The notes beneath the pieces are model-generated. The model was not told the origin of the DNA. It was given only the letters and a program-made list of their open reading frames with translations, and searched no databases. From Microcaldota archaeon (GTDB taxonomy: Archaea; Micrarchaeota; Micrarchaeia; Micrarchaeales; Micrarchaeaceae), in the NCBI GenBank assembly GCA_021791535.1, contig JAJYWI010000021.1, positions 1 through 64,000 of the forward strand: 64,000 nucleotides of DNA, written 5' to 3'. The position numbers and the translations under genes were made by a program. This document shows, piece by piece, positions 10,008 to 19,185 of this stretch (position 1 is the first letter of the stretch; the number at the start of each line of letters is the position of its first letter).

Positions 10008-10378
10008 AGGACCAGCGCGAGCACAAGCACAGAAACAAATGCAGTGGCAGACACGGCAAGTTTGAGCCTGCCTGCCATCGCAAATCCACTGCCTTTTACA
10101 GATGCCACAGAGCAGTAAAGCAGCGCCGCGGCAGCGACAACTGCAGCAAGCGGCACCGTAGCCCCGTAATAGCCGATTATGCGCAGCAGCCCGTCAGCAG
10201 CGAAGAAGGCAGATGCGGCGAGCGCCACAACGTAGAAAATGAGATCCATGTGCCTCCGCACAGAGTAGAATTCCCTTGCAGAAAGCATAAAAACACCAAG
10301 GCCCGCGAGCACGCGGGCCCGAATTTTGGCGCCGCATGCAGCCCACACCCGCAGCGGCGATCTAATAAGGTATATCAA
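10004..10378 (-). CDS. Small membrane protein overlapping the ATPase start
   Basis: 3-4 hydrophobic segments; 4-nt overlap with downstream ATPase gene. Confidence 0.55.
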   Translation of the reverse strand: MIYLIRSPLRVWAACGAKIRARVLAGLGVFMLSAREFYSVRRHMDLIFYVVALAASAFFAADGLLRIIGYYGATVPLAAVVAAAALLYCSVASVKGSGFAMAGRLKLAVSATAFVSVLVLALVL

Positions 10379-10506
10379 AATATAAAAACCTTTCTTTTAA
10401 TGCATGAACATATAGTAAAGTATATAAAGATGAATCTCAATATATCAGCAAGGAAATAGCGCACGGTCGGCGCAATACAAGCAGATCAACGAATTTTGGT
10501 GCCTGC

Positions 10507-10794
10507 ATGAAGCAAATAAACGCAGAGGAGCGCAAGCTCTACACGGCAATAGCAGAATACCTGGAATCGGTAGACAGCATGTACGGCGTACAGCTCGTTG
10601 GCGAAGAAGAGGCGTTGGACAGGAAGAGGGAGATCCTGCGCAATGCGAATACGGCAGCAAAGCTGTTGAAGGAAATGGCAGACAGGGCGGAACTATACCG
10701 AAGGATGAGGGGAATAGGGTGTGGCAGATCCAGATTTGTCTGCGATGTAGGCAGCAGCCGCTTCGAATACCGCGAGGAGCCGTACCAGAAGTAA
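10507..10794 (+). CDS. Hypothetical protein, 95 aa
   Basis: ORF with archaeal promoter-like AT tract upstream and T-rich tract downstream. Confidence 0.55.
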   Translation: MKQINAEERKLYTAIAEYLESVDSMYGVQLVGEEEALDRKREILRNANTAAKLLKEMADRAELYRRMRGIGCGRSRFVCDVGSSRFEYREEPYQK

Positions 10795-10798
10795 GTGC

Positions 10799-10832
10799 AG
10801 TTTTTTCTTTTTTCTTTTTCTTTCCTTTTATT
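10799..10832 (+). terminator. Poly-T/pyrimidine tract, archaeal-type terminator
   Basis: gttttttcttttttctttttctttccttttatt immediately after stop codon. Confidence 0.6.
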
Positions 10833-11042
10833 CAACATTTAATCATCAAGGAAGCTTTCAATGCTCACCAGCGCGGAGCCGGAATTGCCAGGCTTCCCAA
10901 GAAATCGCACAGCAATAAGATCCTAGTGATAAAACCGGAAAGGCGGCCGTGCGAGAAGGCGCTTGAGCAGGCGATAGATGACGGTTGGAAGGCGAATGCC
11001 GATGTCCTTCGCATGCTATTTAATATCTAGCGCGTAAATATT

Positions 11043-11507
11043 ATGGGTTCGATGCGACGCAGGAAGCTAACCCAGGCAGAGAAGCTGGTCATCGTCGATA
11101 AGGGCACAGAGGTGCCATTCACTGGCGAATACGACCAGTTCTTCGAGAGGGGGATGTATGTCTGCAGGAGGTGCGGAGCGCACCTGTACAAATCGGAGCG
11201 CAAGTTCGATGCGCATTGCGGCTGGCCGTCATTCGACCAGGAGATAAGGGGCGCAGTGAAGAAGGCTCTGGATCCGGATGGTGCGAGGACAGAGATAACG
11301 TGCTCAAGGTGCGGTGCCCACCTCGGCCATGTTTTCATTGGAGAGAGACTGACGAAGAAAAACGTCAGGCACTGCGTCAATTCCCTCTCGATGAGGTTCA
11401 TACCGAACAGCAAGCGGGTCAGCACAAAAGTAAGGCGGGACAAGCACACAGAGGTCATCCACGATGGTGTCATAGTGGACGCCGACAACGCGGAGGAAAA
11501 ATACTAG
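11043..11507 (+). CDS. msrB: Peptide-methionine (R)-S-oxide reductase
   Basis: CxxC zinc sites (CRRCGAHL, CSRCGAHLGHVF), GWPSF, RHCVNSLSMRF. Confidence 0.92.
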   Translation: MGSMRRRKLTQAEKLVIVDKGTEVPFTGEYDQFFERGMYVCRRCGAHLYKSERKFDAHCGWPSFDQEIRGAVKKALDPDGARTEITCSRCGAHLGHVFIGERLTKKNVRHCVNSLSMRFIPNSKRVSTKVRRDKHTEVIHDGVIVDADNAEEKY

Positions 11508-11508
11508 T

Positions 11509-12042
11509 TTGGATGATAGGGTGGTCGAGACAAAGAGGATAGCTCTTGGCGGCGGTTGCTTTTGGTGTAGCGAGGCGATATTTAAAATGTTAGACGGCGT
11601 TAAGACAACGCCCGGCTATGCGGGAGGTACTACGCAGAATCCGACTTATGAGCAAGTGTGCAGTGGCACTACGGGGCATGCCGAAGTTATAATGCTAGAA
11701 TACGATCCCACCATTGCGCCATTAGAGAAGATACTCGACATATTCTTCAAGATGCACGACCCCACGCAGGTCAATAGGCAGGGCAACGACATCGGCGCAC
11801 AGTACAGGTCGATAATACTTTATACAACTGAGGCGCAAAAGAAAGTGATTGAGGGATTCATAAGCGATCTGCAGAAAAAGGCACCGGCGCGCATAATGAC
11901 CGAAGTAAGGAAGCTGGGCGCGTTCTACCAGGCAGAGGAGTACCACAAAGACTACTTCAAGAGGAATCCCGCAAACCCGTACTGCATCTTCGTTATAAGG
12001 CCAAAGGTGAGCAAGATAAAGAAGGAGTTCCCTGAGCTTTAG
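11509..12042 (+). CDS. msrA: Peptide-methionine (S)-S-oxide reductase (TTG start)
   Basis: GGGCFWCSEAIF, GYAGGTTQNPTYEQVCSGTTGHAEV. Confidence 0.93.
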   Translation: MDDRVVETKRIALGGGCFWCSEAIFKMLDGVKTTPGYAGGTTQNPTYEQVCSGTTGHAEVIMLEYDPTIAPLEKILDIFFKMHDPTQVNRQGNDIGAQYRSIILYTTEAQKKVIEGFISDLQKKAPARIMTEVRKLGAFYQAEEYHKDYFKRNPANPYCIFVIRPKVSKIKKEFPEL

Positions 12043-12057
12043 CCGCTTTGTCTGAAG

Positions 12058-12357
12058 TCAAGCGTTGCCGCGCCTTAGCAGATAATATGTGGTCCCGAAT
12101 CCATTTGATGCGGAGGCCACATTGCCTGCATCGACCAGGTCAGCGAGGGCTTCGTTCACAGCCGCAAAATTCCTTTCCGCATGGATTCTGTACTTGAAAT
12201 CAGACACGTAATCCATCCCATATCTCTCCGCCAGCCTGCCGAGCAACCCTAGCGCCGTTATCCCAGATGGTTCCTCACGCAGGATATCAACAATCCTCTT
12301 CTCGAGCAGCATGCGCACTCCGGTTTTCTCCATCGCCCCACCACAGCGGCTACGCAT
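12058..12357 (-). CDS. Small winged-helix-like hypothetical protein
   Basis: ORF; helix-rich, HTH-like arrangement. Confidence 0.45.
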   Translation of the reverse strand: MRSRCGGAMEKTGVRMLLEKRIVDILREEPSGITALGLLGRLAERYGMDYVSDFKYRIHAERNFAAVNEALADLVDAGNVASASNGFGTTYYLLRRGNA

Positions 12358-12384
12358 AGCAAATATTTAAACCTGCCTCCAGCC

Positions 12385-12516
12385 CTACTTCCACTCAAGG
12401 AGCGCCATGCCTATGGTTATGAGCACAAGCCCCGGCGCGTAGATCTGCCAGGAGCCAGGGTCCACGGCGAGGAAATAGAAGAGCACAGGAAGCAGCTGCA
12501 AACGACGACGGTTCAT
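12385..12516 (-). CDS. Small membrane protein (43 aa)
   Basis: MNRRRLQLLPVLFYFLAVDPGSWQIYAPGLVLITIGMALLEWK; two hydrophobic segments; longer ORF versions run into the tRNA. Confidence 0.4.
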   Translation of the reverse strand: MNRRRLQLLPVLFYFLAVDPGSWQIYAPGLVLITIGMALLEWK

Positions 12517-12529
12517 CGAAGAGGGAATT

Positions 12530-12650
12530 CGCCAGGGTAGGGATTTGAACCCTAAAGCCCTTGCGGGCACCGGTTTTCTTTCGCATCACAGTTCAGCTCT
12601 TGACATCTAGGATTCAAGACCGGCGCGATACCAGATTCTGCCACCCTGGC
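12530..12650 (-). tRNA. tRNA-Ser(UGA) with ~37-nt intron at 37/38 (intron ~12576-12612)
   Basis: GCCAGGG/CCCTGGC acceptor, CCGGT-CTTGAA...ACCGG anticodon arm, GCCC-GCAA-GGGC variable arm, TAGGG-TTCAAAT-CCCTA T-arm, G73. Confidence 0.92.
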
Positions 12651-12661
12651 ATGCTATTCCT

Positions 12662-14407
12662 TTGCAAGGAACGTTTTTAACTGCAATGTTTTTCGAGATG
12701 ATGGATGATGATATGATTGTACTAAAAAAGATAATTGGACTATTCAAAAAGAGAAAAAGGCATTCGATAACGATAGGCAAAGCAAGGTCGGTGCTGGTTT
12801 CAGGGAATCTTGTATCGTACGGGCACGCAAGGAACGGGCCAAGGCTCCTCCTTCACCACGGCAGCAGGTGGAAGAGGGCCAGGAAAACGATATCGATTGA
12901 CCCGAGGAAGGAGCCGAACCCGCACATAATAATAGTCGGGATGAGCGGCTACGGCAAAAGCACCCTGTTCAAGTCCATGCTTCTCGACATAAAGAGCATG
13001 GGCATAGCAGCCATAGTGTTCGATGCGCACAACGAGCACGAGAGGCTCGTTAAGGCGCTAAACGGGAAGGTGCACGACGCTAGCCGCTCAGGCATAAACG
13101 TACTTGAGCTGAATGGCCTGTCTGTGCAGGAGCGCATAGCGGAGCTCGTATCAATGTTCAAAAGCGTATATGGGTTAGGCCACATACAGGCAACGAAGCT
13201 GAGCCAGTGCCTGTACTACACGTACAGGAAGAAAGGGACAGGCAATGCCGCCCCTGATATCGGCGACCTGATTGGCGAGCTCAGCATATTCATAAGGAAC
13301 GCAAAGGGAGCTGCAGAGCTCAATACACTGATGCACCTGCGTGAGAAGATATCCCTGCTGAGGAGCGCAGCGTTCATGCGCAACCCAGTCTCTATAGAAG
13401 GACTCAGCACAGGCATAAGCTCGTTTTCGCTGGCCGGGCTGAAGAGCAGCGAGGCTCGCATCATATACATACACGAGCTGCTGAAGAGGATATACCTCAG
13501 CATGAAGGGCAACGAGCGGGAGCTAGGGCTAAGGATATTCATGATGATAGACGAGGCGCAGTTCCTGTTGGGAGCGCAGAGGGAATTCAGCACCATAAGG
13601 AGCATAGTCGAAGAGGGCAGGAAGTACGGCGCAGGTGTCATAATAGCGACGCACGTGACAGCAAACCTTGACAAGCAGATACTAGCGAACGCATCAACGC
13701 TGATATCGTTCTATCCCAGAGATCCGTCAGAGATATCCTACGTATCAAGCGCCATGTCAGGCAGCAATCCGACCGAGAGGGACCTTGTAAGGGGCAAGCT
13801 CAGGTCCCTGAGGCAGAATGAGGCGATGGTGGTGAGCGGGCTTATGAAAGCACCAGTTGTGGTCGAGACGCCAGCAGCTCGGCGCATCAGCGAAACCATA
13901 GAGCGCATGGGAGCCGCGAAAAGCGATGCCGACAATGACTGGTTGTCCAAACTTGCCACTCCGACAGATTACGACACCGCAGAGCGCGATATAGGGCATG
14001 AAGCCATGAGCGCGCTAGTGGAAAAAGGGGCTGTGGAAACGATGGAGCACAACGGCAAGACGTATGTGATGAAAAAGAACCCTTCAAAGAGCATAGAGCA
14101 CGAGCTCCATGTGAGGGAGATATCCAAGCGCCTGTCAGAACTCGGCATAAGGCACTATGTGATGAACAACTCCATGGGCCCAGACGTAGTCGCATATATA
14201 AACGGGAAGAAGACTGCGGTAGAGTACGAGACAGGGAGGAAAAGCACGCAGAGCACGGCCAGGATGCTCGCGTCGAGGGCAAAGGAGTACGGCAGCGTGA
14301 TTGTTTTCGTGAACGCCCGCGCCGCAAAGTTCTACAAGGACACGTTCGGCAGCGACGCCGTCGCGGTCTTCAGCGCGGATGAGATCGCGAATGCTTTTGT
14401 AGTCTGA
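12662..14407 (+). CDS. HerA/VirD4-like ATPase fused to a C-terminal probable PD-(D/E)XK nuclease domain
   Basis: Walker A GMSGYGKS, Walker B IFMMIDEAQ, C-terminal GPDVVAYINGKKTAVEYETGRKS. Confidence 0.75.
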   Translation: MQGTFLTAMFFEMMDDDMIVLKKIIGLFKKRKRHSITIGKARSVLVSGNLVSYGHARNGPRLLLHHGSRWKRARKTISIDPRKEPNPHIIIVGMSGYGKSTLFKSMLLDIKSMGIAAIVFDAHNEHERLVKALNGKVHDASRSGINVLELNGLSVQERIAELVSMFKSVYGLGHIQATKLSQCLYYTYRKKGTGNAAPDIGDLIGELSIFIRNAKGAAELNTLMHLREKISLLRSAAFMRNPVSIEGLSTGISSFSLAGLKSSEARIIYIHELLKRIYLSMKGNERELGLRIFMMIDEAQFLLGAQREFSTIRSIVEEGRKYGAGVIIATHVTANLDKQILANASTLISFYPRDPSEISYVSSAMSGSNPTERDLVRGKLRSLRQNEAMVVSGLMKAPVVVETPAARRISETIERMGAAKSDADNDWLSKLATPTDYDTAERDIGHEAMSALVEKGAVETMEHNGKTYVMKKNPSKSIEHELHVREISKRLSELGIRHYVMNNSMGPDVVAYINGKKTAVEYETGRKSTQSTARMLASRAKEYGSVIVFVNARAAKFYKDTFGSDAVAVFSADEIANAFVV

Positions 14408-14437
14408 CGGGAAGCAGGGTATCGACTCAGACGGTAT

Positions 14438-14472
14438 GGAGACGCAACCCGCGATATGGCTGGGTTGCCTCC
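14438..14472. repeat. Inverted repeat/hairpin after the ATPase-nuclease gene
   Basis: GGAG-ac-GCAACCC ... GGGTTGC-CTCC pairing. Confidence 0.5.
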
Positions 14473-14510
14473 AGCCCCAACGGTTTGCGGCGCTTGCGAT
14501 AAGAATTTAA

Positions 14511-15245
14511 ATGCTCCTTTTGAAGCACTTATGTGATTGCGTGACATTCTCGCAAGACTTTAAGAACGGATTCGGATCGCTGATTCATCCTGGGGATGAT
14601 ACGAAAAAGGGCATGAGCATAGGCCATGCGCTCAAGCTCTATTATACTATAGCGATAATCCCATTCATACTTTTCCTGGTCATAGGATCGGCCTACTACG
14701 GCACGATAGGCGCCGCATCATACGCCTGCCACGTCTCGGCAGTCAACCCGACAACGAGCATAAGCTGCGGGCCGCACAACTACTTCTCGATATTCGACGG
14801 ATTCATAGCTAGCGCCGCACCTAGCGTAGGGGTGGTAGGCGCAGTCTTCCTCGCAGATATAGTCTTCCTGCTTATAGTCCCAGTAATAGGCATATTCATA
14901 GATTCGCTTATCTATCACCTGATAGGCAGGTCTTTCCTCAAGGAGTTCAAGAGGCCTTGGGATAGGACATTCACAGGAGTGATGTACGGCGCGCTTCCGG
15001 CTCTGGCGCTATACTGGCTCCTCTTCATACCGATATTCGGGTACGTGATACTAGCGATAGTCACTGTATGGGGCTTCATAAACGGGATAATAGCGATTTC
15101 GAACCAGCAGCGCATAGACAGGCTGCACGCATTCGGCGTCTACCTCGTCACGCTGTTCATAATACTCCTTATAGCGCTCATCTTCAGCAGCGCAGCCCTG
15201 ACAAGCATCCTATCGGCGCCTATATACGGGCCAGTCATCCCATAG
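14511..15245 (+). CDS. Yip1-like multi-spanning membrane protein
   Basis: Hydrophobic segments with the YIP1-domain-like pattern; start uncertain (GTG at ~14532 possible). Confidence 0.55.
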   Translation: MLLLKHLCDCVTFSQDFKNGFGSLIHPGDDTKKGMSIGHALKLYYTIAIIPFILFLVIGSAYYGTIGAASYACHVSAVNPTTSISCGPHNYFSIFDGFIASAAPSVGVVGAVFLADIVFLLIVPVIGIFIDSLIYHLIGRSFLKEFKRPWDRTFTGVMYGALPALALYWLLFIPIFGYVILAIVTVWGFINGIIAISNQQRIDRLHAFGVYLVTLFIILLIALIFSSAALTSILSAPIYGPVIP

Positions 15246-15292
15246 CTATAAATGCCTGATATGAGAGAGTTAAGGGCTATGCAAGTGAGCGC

Positions 15293-15865
15293 ATGTCATC
15301 CACTATTGCGGCGCCGCAAACCCACCCACGTGATGAAGCCGTCAGGCGCGGCGCCACTGTGAGAAAGCCCCAGATTGAGATAACCAATGCCACGCAGGAC
15401 CTTGTTCTTGAGGCGCGACGCGTCGTGCTCTCATACAGGAACCCGCAGGGCCATCAGGCGTGCACATATGCAGCTATCGAAAAGGTGCGCGGCCTTGCCA
15501 AGGAGCTCTTCTCGAGGGATTTCAGGAGCGACAGGGATCATGGCATGCTTCCGGTCTTCTACCATAACGCCCCTAACTTCGTACTGCTGCACGGAAGCGC
15601 AAGGGCGACCAGGAATAAGTCCCCAGAAAAGATTGAGGCGATATACAACATAATCCTTGATAAAAGAAATACCTCGATATACGATGCATTAAAAACAGCT
15701 GGGCTGCTTCTTTCGGCCGCTAGTCATGATGGCAGACTGCCGCGCAGCCCTGAATCCGACATGCTGATAAGCGCGCTGGACGCCGCGGCCAAAGACCTGG
15801 CCGAGACCGTCATGAAGGCCCAGGAGGCCATGAAGCAGCGCTACGTAATCCCGCCCAGGATGTAG
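15293..15865 (+). CDS. Hypothetical protein, 190 aa
   Basis: ORF with consistent codon usage. Confidence 0.6.
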   Translation: MSSTIAAPQTHPRDEAVRRGATVRKPQIEITNATQDLVLEARRVVLSYRNPQGHQACTYAAIEKVRGLAKELFSRDFRSDRDHGMLPVFYHNAPNFVLLHGSARATRNKSPEKIEAIYNIILDKRNTSIYDALKTAGLLLSAASHDGRLPRSPESDMLISALDAAAKDLAETVMKAQEAMKQRYVIPPRM

Positions 15866-15915
15866 CAAGCGTATCTGAAAGCTTTTAAAGCACCCAATCA
15901 AAAGGGTTAACCGGC

Positions 15916-16557
15916 ATGAACAGAGCAGACGCTGTAACTGTATTCAGGACGTTACTTGTTTTCCTGATAGTATATCTAGTACTCATAAGGTTCGCTATAG
16001 CGGCAACGCTGATACTGATAGCGTTGATGTTCCTGCTAGATGCGATAGACGGCTTCGCCGCAATAAGCGAGAAGAGCCACGGAAGGGTTAGCCTGCCTGA
16101 TTATATCAGGTCTGCGCTAGGCAACCCTTCTGCGAAGCTCAAGGTGGCAAAGTTCAAGGCGCTGCCAGGCTCCCCATACGGCCCAAGGCTGGATGTGGCC
16201 GGCGACCGTGTGATCGAGTACGTCTTCTGGATACTTTTCACATACCTCGGCATAATACCGCTTGCTATACTGCTAGCTGTGGTAGTAAGGCATTCCTTCG
16301 TCGATGCGCTGATGGGATCGAAGGGCACCTCGTCGAAGATGAGGAGCGGCTTCGCCAGGGCTGTTTATTCCTCTAATCTTAGCCGCGGAGGCATAAACGT
16401 CGTGAAGGGCGTGGCGTTCGGCTACCTGTCGCTCATCTATGTCACAGGGCTAGTTTTCGGCTGGTACCTGGTGCTCGGCTACGCGATAGTCGCGGTAATG
16501 TTCGTTTACATAATGCTTAGGGGGGCGGCCGAGATATATGAGAGCGTAAGGCGCTGA
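15916..16557 (+). CDS. CDP-alcohol phosphatidyltransferase family, atypical
   Basis: LLDAIDGFAA then GPRLDVAGD (Dx2DG...Gx3Dx3D) separated by an insertion. Confidence 0.6.
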   Translation: MNRADAVTVFRTLLVFLIVYLVLIRFAIAATLILIALMFLLDAIDGFAAISEKSHGRVSLPDYIRSALGNPSAKLKVAKFKALPGSPYGPRLDVAGDRVIEYVFWILFTYLGIIPLAILLAVVVRHSFVDALMGSKGTSSKMRSGFARAVYSSNLSRGGINVVKGVAFGYLSLIYVTGLVFGWYLVLGYAIVAVMFVYIMLRGAAEIYESVRR

Positions 16558-16911
16558 TCACTCGATGCACGGCACGCTCACGCTCCTGTCCGCCCTTTCG
16601 GCTATTGCGCCGTCCTCGCCGTACACATAAGCGGTAATTGAAACATTGTAATCGTCAGGGAAGTTGTTCGGCATCGTGAAGAGGCGTATGCGCTTGCTTA
16701 TAGCCCCGTTAGGCTTCACTATGCCTACCTTCGTCCTGCCTGTGTTGAGCTCCTTGTCGTGCGCAAGCGAGAGCGGCGGCTTCACCGAAACGTCGCACTC
16801 GCACCAATAGTATGCAGAACCGTCAGAGCTTTTCAGCGAAAGCACAAGGTAAGGCTCGTTCTTCGAGTATGCTTTGAGCGTCTGCGGCTCGAAGCTGGCC
16901 TGTATATCCAC
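16558..16911 (-). CDS. Hypothetical beta-rich protein, 117 aa
   Basis: ORF; adjacent convergent to previous gene. Confidence 0.55.
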   Translation of the reverse strand: MDIQASFEPQTLKAYSKNEPYLVLSLKSSDGSAYYWCECDVSVKPPLSLAHDKELNTGRTKVGIVKPNGAISKRIRLFTMPNNFPDDYNVSITAYVYGEDGAIAERADRSVSVPCIE

Positions 16912-17039
16912 TGCTGCCAGGGAATCACCCTTTATTATTCCACAATCAATTTAAAAGCATCACGTTGCGAAACGATACGATAGGTTTTTAGAAATGCAGA
17001 CCAATATAGATGTGAGGCAGGTTCTTTCTCGGTGCGCTA

Positions 17040-17501
17040 ATGGAGATAAACGAATCTAAGTTCATAGAGCGAGAGATAACGTTGCGCAATATGATGCTGA
17101 CCAAGGAGGTGGTAGAGACGAGGCGGTCCCTCGTCAGGTGGCTTGCGCTAGCCCTCGGCATAATAAACCCCGGAGAGTCCAGGCAGAGCGCAGTGGCTGT
17201 CCTCGACTCCCTGCTCTATTTCCAGTTCACCGAGCGCAACGGCCCGTCAGTATCTGAGCTGATGGACTATATAGCTAAAAACTGGGAGCCGATGAACGAG
17301 AAGACGCTCAGGTATCACCTACTGCAGCTTAAGAGGGCAAACGTCGTTAACAACCTCAAAGGCGTATATTTCCTATCAAACATGGACCCTGACCAGAAGT
17401 ACAACGAAGAGGCGTGGGTCGGCCGTTACTTTGATTCCGAAGTGCAGCCGATACGCGAAAAGATAGCAGCTGCTATAAAGGAGCTGAAAGGCAGGCAGTA
17501 A
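17040..17501 (+). CDS. Winged-helix-like DNA-binding protein
   Basis: SELMDYIAKNWEPMNEKTLRYHLLQLKRANVVNNLKGVYFL resembles wHTH. Confidence 0.55.
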   Translation: MEINESKFIEREITLRNMMLTKEVVETRRSLVRWLALALGIINPGESRQSAVAVLDSLLYFQFTERNGPSVSELMDYIAKNWEPMNEKTLRYHLLQLKRANVVNNLKGVYFLSNMDPDQKYNEEAWVGRYFDSEVQPIREKIAAAIKELKGRQ

Positions 17502-17502
17502 G

Positions 17503-19185
17503 ATGGACTTCAAGACATTATTGGTGTATGCGATAATAGTAGCAGTTGTAGCGGTAGCAGTCGCATACGTGCTTTCAACCCAAATAAGCAGCGTATACAG
17601 CATATCTGTTACGCTACTTGCTAATGTGCCGGCTACCCCCTATCCGTACGAGTCCGCATACCTAACCGTCTACATAAACAACACCGGCTCTAGCACCGCG
17701 ACTGGCATGCCGCTGCTTGTCTACCTTGACGGCACACCGGTAAGGTCATACAAGGTCACCCTGCCTCCGAGGAGCGGAGGCGCTGTGTCGTTGAACTACA
17801 CATTTCCGTCGAATGGCCTGTACGAGTTCCAGGCTATAGCTGATCCGGGCCATCTCCTTAAGATAAGCAACAGGTCTGCAGCGCAGGGCAGCGTCTCTAT
17901 AGATGTCAACGCGCCTCAAGCGCCTAGCGTTTACTCTTCCGTGCCAAACAACGATATAACGTATACGCAGTCGTTCAGCCTGCTCCAGAACGGTTCGGCA
18001 TTCGCGTCAACCGTAGCGCTCGGATACAACATAAGCGTGCTGCGCGACATCTTCGGCCCGGCGCGCACTATTATGCTTAGAACGCTCTACGACCTGTCCG
18101 ATACGATAAATCTCGTCGATGGCGCCACCGCCTACTATCCGGGTAACCAGATAGCCTATACGGCATGGGTTCAGGGGACGACAACGCCTGCGCTGGTCGG
18201 CGCAATAGTAAACAGTTTCTCTGTCCCGGAATCGCCGACCAACGCTAACGGCACAAAGGCCGGATTCGCAAGGGTAAGCAATACCACCAGCATTTGTTTC
18301 TACTACTCGAACGGCTGGACAAAAATAGTCTCGTATTACAATGCAAGCACTAGCAGCACAACATGCGCCGGCATAATAAGCACGACGCACAGCGGCACCG
18401 CGAACGCTCTCGTGATCGGCAGAGGCAACCAGACCGCTATGCTCAGTGATATCGCGCCGAAGTTCGTGTACCTGAACTCCACATACCTGGGATCGGCGCT
18501 CACCTACGGCAACGGGACGTACGGCGCTGCCAGCATATTCGCGAACCAGTACGGAACCTTCATAAGCTACCTCAAGAAGAACGCCGAACCTGTGAACATT
18601 AGCGCGAACTATACCTGCAACGGGATAATCTACCCCGCGAACAACATATACGTGTGCTCTAGCGGCGTGAGTACGATACACAACAGCAGCGAGGCCGATG
18701 TCCTGATAAACGAGACAGAGGTGACGCAGAACTACACCGCAAGCCTGTACTCTTTCGTGAACAGGAGCACCATACTGTTAGCCAACAACGCCGGGATAGA
18801 CCTCCTACTCTCCCTAAACCTATCGAACAGGAGCGCAGGGTGGGTGAGCACACTGGTAAATGTCTGCGGCATATTCAATGTCTCGCTGCCGTGCAGGGTG
18901 GTGAGCTTCTCGCATACTAACTATACGGCCGTGATAGGGCTTACCAACAACATGACCACCGCGGTAAAGATCACAAAGGCTGCGTGCTTCGCCCCAGGCC
19001 TCAAGAAAAGCCAGAACGTCAGTGTATCGATAGCCCCAGGCCAGACGGCCGACCTTATGATGTCGTGCATAAATGTGCCGATACCGCTGCAAACCGTGAG
19101 CACCACGTACGACATCGCTCTGAACTACACGCAGCTTGGCGTGGCGAAGAACGCAACAGGCAGGATTACCGTTGCAAACAGCTGA
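17503..19185 (+). CDS. Membrane-anchored surface protein with CARDB-like N-terminal domain
   Basis: N-terminal TM helix, Ig-like region, many N-x-S/T sites. Confidence 0.6.
   Translation: MDFKTLLVYAIIVAVVAVAVAYVLSTQISSVYSISVTLLANVPATPYPYESAYLTVYINNTGSSTATGMPLLVYLDGTPVRSYKVTLPPRSGGAVSLNYTFPSNGLYEFQAIADPGHLLKISNRSAAQGSVSIDVNAPQAPSVYSSVPNNDITYTQSFSLLQNGSAFASTVALGYNISVLRDIFGPARTIMLRTLYDLSDTINLVDGATAYYPGNQIAYTAWVQGTTTPALVGAIVNSFSVPESPTNANGTKAGFARVSNTTSICFYYSNGWTKIVSYYNASTSSTTCAGIISTTHSGTANALVIGRGNQTAMLSDIAPKFVYLNSTYLGSALTYGNGTYGAASIFANQYGTFISYLKKNAEPVNISANYTCNGIIYPANNIYVCSSGVSTIHNSSEADVLINETEVTQNYTASLYSFVNRSTILLANNAGIDLLLSLNLSNRSAGWVSTLVNVCGIFNVSLPCRVVSFSHTNYTAVIGLTNNMTTAVKITKAACFAPGLKKSQNVSVSIAPGQTADLMMSCINVPIPLQTVSTTYDIALNYTQLGVAKNATGRITVANS

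Noticed and set aside
12385-12589. Long starts of the small minus-strand ORFs
   Set aside because: They read through the tRNA-Ser(UGA) 3' exon; only the ATG at 12516 is compatible
18007-18681. 224-aa minus-strand ORF inside the surface protein gene
   Set aside because: Antisense artefact
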